From: Bacillota bacterium
GTDB lineage: Bacteria; Bacillota; Clostridia; Lachnospirales; Lachnospiraceae
NCBI GenBank assembly: GCA_023424235.1
Contig: JAFAEB010000354.1
Coordinates: forward strand, 1-6,443
Direction: 5' to 3'
Length of the DNA stretch: 6,443 bases
Positions 4,860 to 6,443 of this stretch are shown here, one piece after another. Below the pieces are notes generated by a model, which saw only the letters and a list, made by a program, of their open reading frames with translations, was not told the origin of the DNA and did not search any database. Positions within the stretch are counted from its first letter, which is position 1. The number at the start of each line of letters is the position of its first letter. The position numbers and the translations under genes are program-made.

Positions 4860-5729
4860 CTAACCATTTATAATTGAACCACCATTAATATGAATTGTTT
4901 GACCAGTCATGTAGGAGGAATCAGAAGTTGCTAAATACACATATGCTTCTGCAAGTTCAACTGGTTGACCTGGTCTTTTAAGTGGAGTAGTTTTACCAAA
5001 GTTCTCAACAACACTCTTATCAAGAGTAGATACAATAAGAGGAGTCCATATTGGTCCAGGAGCAACTTGATTTACCCTTATTTTCCTATCTGCTAAGTTA
5101 GTAGATAGTGATCTTGTAAAAGCTGATATTGCTCCTTTGGTAGAAGAATAATCAAGTAGATCCTTGTTACCTGCAAAAGCTGTAATTGAACTAGTATTAA
5201 TAATCGTACTTTCTTCTTTCAGATGAGGAAGTGCAGCTCTTGTAAGGTAAAACATTGAGAATATATTCGTTTTAAATGTAGATAGTAATTGTTCATCTGT
5301 AATATCCTCAATGGATTTTTGCATATGTTGTTCTGCTGCATTATTCACTAAGATATCAATCCCTTTAAACTCTTTTATAGTTTTTTCAACTATTTCATTA
5401 CAGAAACTACTATCACCAATATCACCTTTTACTAGTAAGGCCTTTCCACCGTAAGACTCAATCACTTTTTTGGTCTCATTCGCATCATCATCTGCTATAT
5501 TATAAACAATAACAACATTACAGCCTTCCTTCCCATAAGCAACCGAAACTGCTCTTCCAATTCCACTATCACCACCGGTAACGATTGCTGTTTTATGAAG
5601 TAACCTTCCAGTTCCCTTCTTATCTGGATTATCATAAATGGGTTCTGGATTCATTTTACTCTCCTTCCCTGGGATGGGTTGATTTTGACCCTTTATTTCA
5701 TTCGCTGAATACATATCCTTATCTTTCAT
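4860..5729 (-). CDS. NAD(P)-dependent short-chain dehydrogenase/reductase, GSP39/YhxC-like
   Basis: A 289-residue classical SDR oxidoreductase in the cytoplasm. Motifs: Rossmann dinucleotide loop TGGDSGIG (51-58), NNAAEQ (129-134), catalytic Ser181 in INTSSI, Tyr194 and Lys198 in YSSTKGA, and the cofactor-positioning PGPIWTP (224-230). The first ~42 residues are a hydrophilic tail containing QNQPIPGKESKMNPEP (15-30). This is characteristic of the stress-associated SDR subgroup that includes Bacillus general stress protein 39, YhxC and E. coli YghA. The substrate is not established for most of this subgroup; annotations such as glucose or ribitol dehydrogenase are often transferred. The ATG is preceded by AAAGGAT at good spacing. 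It has its own promoter and a palindrome at the predicted transcription start, and is followed by a strong terminator, so it is monocistronic. The enzyme class is certain, the substrate unknown. Confidence 0.92.
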   Translation of the reverse strand: MKDKDMYSANEIKGQNQPIPGKESKMNPEPIYDNPDKKGTGRLLHKTAIVTGGDSGIGRAVSVAYGKEGCNVVIVYNIADDDANETKKVIESYGGKALLVKGDIGDSSFCNEIVEKTIKEFKGIDILVNNAAEQHMQKSIEDITDEQLLSTFKTNIFSMFYLTRAALPHLKEESTIINTSSITAFAGNKDLLDYSSTKGAISAFTRSLSTNLADRKIRVNQVAPGPIWTPLIVSTLDKSVVENFGKTTPLKRPGQPVELAEAYVYLATSDSSYMTGQTIHINGGSIING

Positions 5730-5759
5730 GCAAAATATCCTTTCTTTTTTAAGGATAGT

Positions 5760-5775
5760 ATTCGTTTAAACGAAT
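5760..5775. promoter_or_regulatory. Perfect 16-bp palindrome at the dehydrogenase transcription start, probable operator
   Basis: ATTCGTTTAAACGAAT is an exact palindrome 3 nt downstream of the -10 box and overlapping the predicted +1. This is a typical repressor position and its size suits a TetR- or MarR-like dimer. No candidate regulator is encoded nearby, so the binder is unknown. The promoter overlaps another short dyad, TAGTATACTA (5778-5787). Confidence 0.65.
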
Positions 5776-5778
5776 GTT

Positions 5779-5807
5779 AGTATACTATTAGATTTAATAA
5801 TTTACAA
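5779..5807 (-). promoter_or_regulatory. SigA-type promoter of the short-chain dehydrogenase gene
   Basis: On the minus strand, TTGTAA (5807-5802) and TATACT (5784-5779) are 17 nt apart, about 50 nt upstream of the ATG. The -10 is 5 of 6 and the -35 is 4 of 6 to consensus. No SigB-type promoter was recognised despite the stress-protein family. Confidence 0.6.
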
Positions 5808-5838
5808 TTTACTAAAAAAGGTTCTATAAATTATATGA

Positions 5839-5885
5839 AAGCAAGAAGTAAAAACCTAACTAAATTACGATTTTTACTCCTGCTT
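5839..5885 (-). terminator. Long hairpin after the ABC permease gene, probable terminator
   Basis: AAGCAGGAGTAAAAA pairs with TTTTTACTTCTTGCTT (minus strand) over 15 bp, with one bulged base, one G-U pair and a 16-nt loop. It lies 23 nt past the permease stop. A clean U-tract does not follow the stem (the T-run is within the 3' arm), so termination efficiency is uncertain, but nothing else separates the permease from the dehydrogenase promoter. Confidence 0.6.
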
Positions 5886-5908
5886 CTTAACTAGCTTTAT
5901 ATCTATGT

Positions 5909-6443
5909 TTATTCTATCTCAGACTTCAATCCATCAATGATAGACTCATCCCTTACTTTAAAGGTTGAATATGCCATTGCAACTCCTACAACTAAAAATA
6001 CGGATACAATACCAACTACATAAGTAGTAATTGGAAAGATAAACCTTGAAGTAAAGCTTGAATTTACTACCTGATATATTTTGTAAGTAATAAATAAACT
6101 AACTGGTAACCCGTATAATAAGGCTTTAATACCATATAATAGACTTTCATATCGTATCATACGATGAAAAGTCTTTGGTGTCATACCAACACTTTTTAAC
6201 ATGGCAAATTCCCTTCTTCTTAAAGCAAAACTTGTCGCTATTGTATTACATAGGTTAGTCATACAGATTAAAGATATTAGTGTAATAAATCCATATGCAA
6301 AGATGGACATAACGGTCATAAGTTGTTTTTCCTGTTGTGCGTCCTCAAATCGATTTCGTATAAATAAAGAAGGTGCATAGGCACCTAAAGCCTCTTTTAT
6401 ACCTTCTTCGATTCCTTGTGATGTAGAGATATCAAAATAATAA
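5909..6443 (-). CDS. ABC transporter permease, FtsX-like C-terminal part (partial)
   Basis: The C-terminal 177 residues of a larger membrane protein whose frame stays open to the right edge. The Met at 6319 is internal, preceded in frame by YYFDISTSQGIEEG and APSLFIRNRFEDAQQEKQL. The segment has the FtsX/MacB-type layout: a membrane helix SIFAYGFITLISLICMTNL (about residues 46-64), the conserved cytoplasmic coupling stretch ALRRREFAMLKSVGMTPKTF (73-92), then two more helices (about 101-122 and 136-158) and a short charged tail. Such permeases pair with an ATPase and act in peptide-antibiotic sensing/export, lipoprotein or cell-wall hydrolase control. The partner ATPase and any two-component system would lie outside the window, probably upstream. 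The subtype cannot be decided from this fragment. Confidence 0.88.
   Translation of the reverse strand, partial: YYFDISTSQGIEEGIKEALGAYAPSLFIRNRFEDAQQEKQLMTVMSIFAYGFITLISLICMTNLCNTIATSFALRRREFAMLKSVGMTPKTFHRMIRYESLLYGIKALLYGLPVSLFITYKIYQVVNSSFTSRFIFPITTYVVGIVSVFLVVGVAMAYSTFKVRDESIIDGLKSEIE

Overview
The window is a low-GC, Gram-positive-looking chromosomal segment, most likely from an anaerobic Firmicute of the Clostridia (Lachnospiraceae-like). This is inferred from AT-rich codon use, purine-rich GGAGG/AAAGGA ribosome binding sites, consensus SigA-type promoters and stem-loop/U-tract terminators. No rRNA, tRNA, insertion sequence, integrase or CRISPR array was seen. All eight well-supported genes and the two partial genes at the edges lie on the minus strand, so transcription runs from high to low coordinates.

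Reading in the direction of transcription: (1) 6443-5909 is the C-terminal end of an FtsX-type ABC transporter permease, cut by the window edge. (2) 5729-4860 is a short-chain dehydrogenase/reductase of the stress-protein (GSP39/YhxC-like) type, with its own promoter, a perfect 16-bp palindrome at the predicted transcription start and a clear terminator. (3) 4654-4133 is an unrecognised small multi-pass membrane protein. (4) 4016-3027 is an APH/choline-kinase-fold phosphotransferase and 2988-2407 a small P-loop kinase. The two are closely spaced and probably co-transcribed, and they are preceded by a 16-bp tandem-repeat array. (5) 2264-1419 is a DUF368/PopT-family polyprenyl-phosphate transporter with its own terminator. 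(6) 1230-727 is a GNAT acetyltransferase of the phosphinothricin/arsinothricin type (ArsN1-like), with a good promoter and a perfectly palindromic terminator. (7) 417-67 is an ArsR repressor that overlaps by 8 nt the start of an Acr3-type arsenite efflux gene running off the left edge.

The best-understood unit is the arsenic cluster at the left end. The arsR-acr3 promoter has near-consensus -35 and -10 boxes, and a perfect inverted repeat fills the spacer between them, as expected for an autoregulated ArsR operon. The adjacent ArsN1-like gene suggests resistance to an organoarsenical antibiotic (arsinothricin) in addition to inorganic arsenite, although it has a separate promoter and terminator. 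The least understood parts are the repeat array plus two-kinase pair, the orphan membrane protein, and the unidentified operator of the dehydrogenase. I did not find a clearly new multi-gene system. The candidates that merit follow-up are in the findings.
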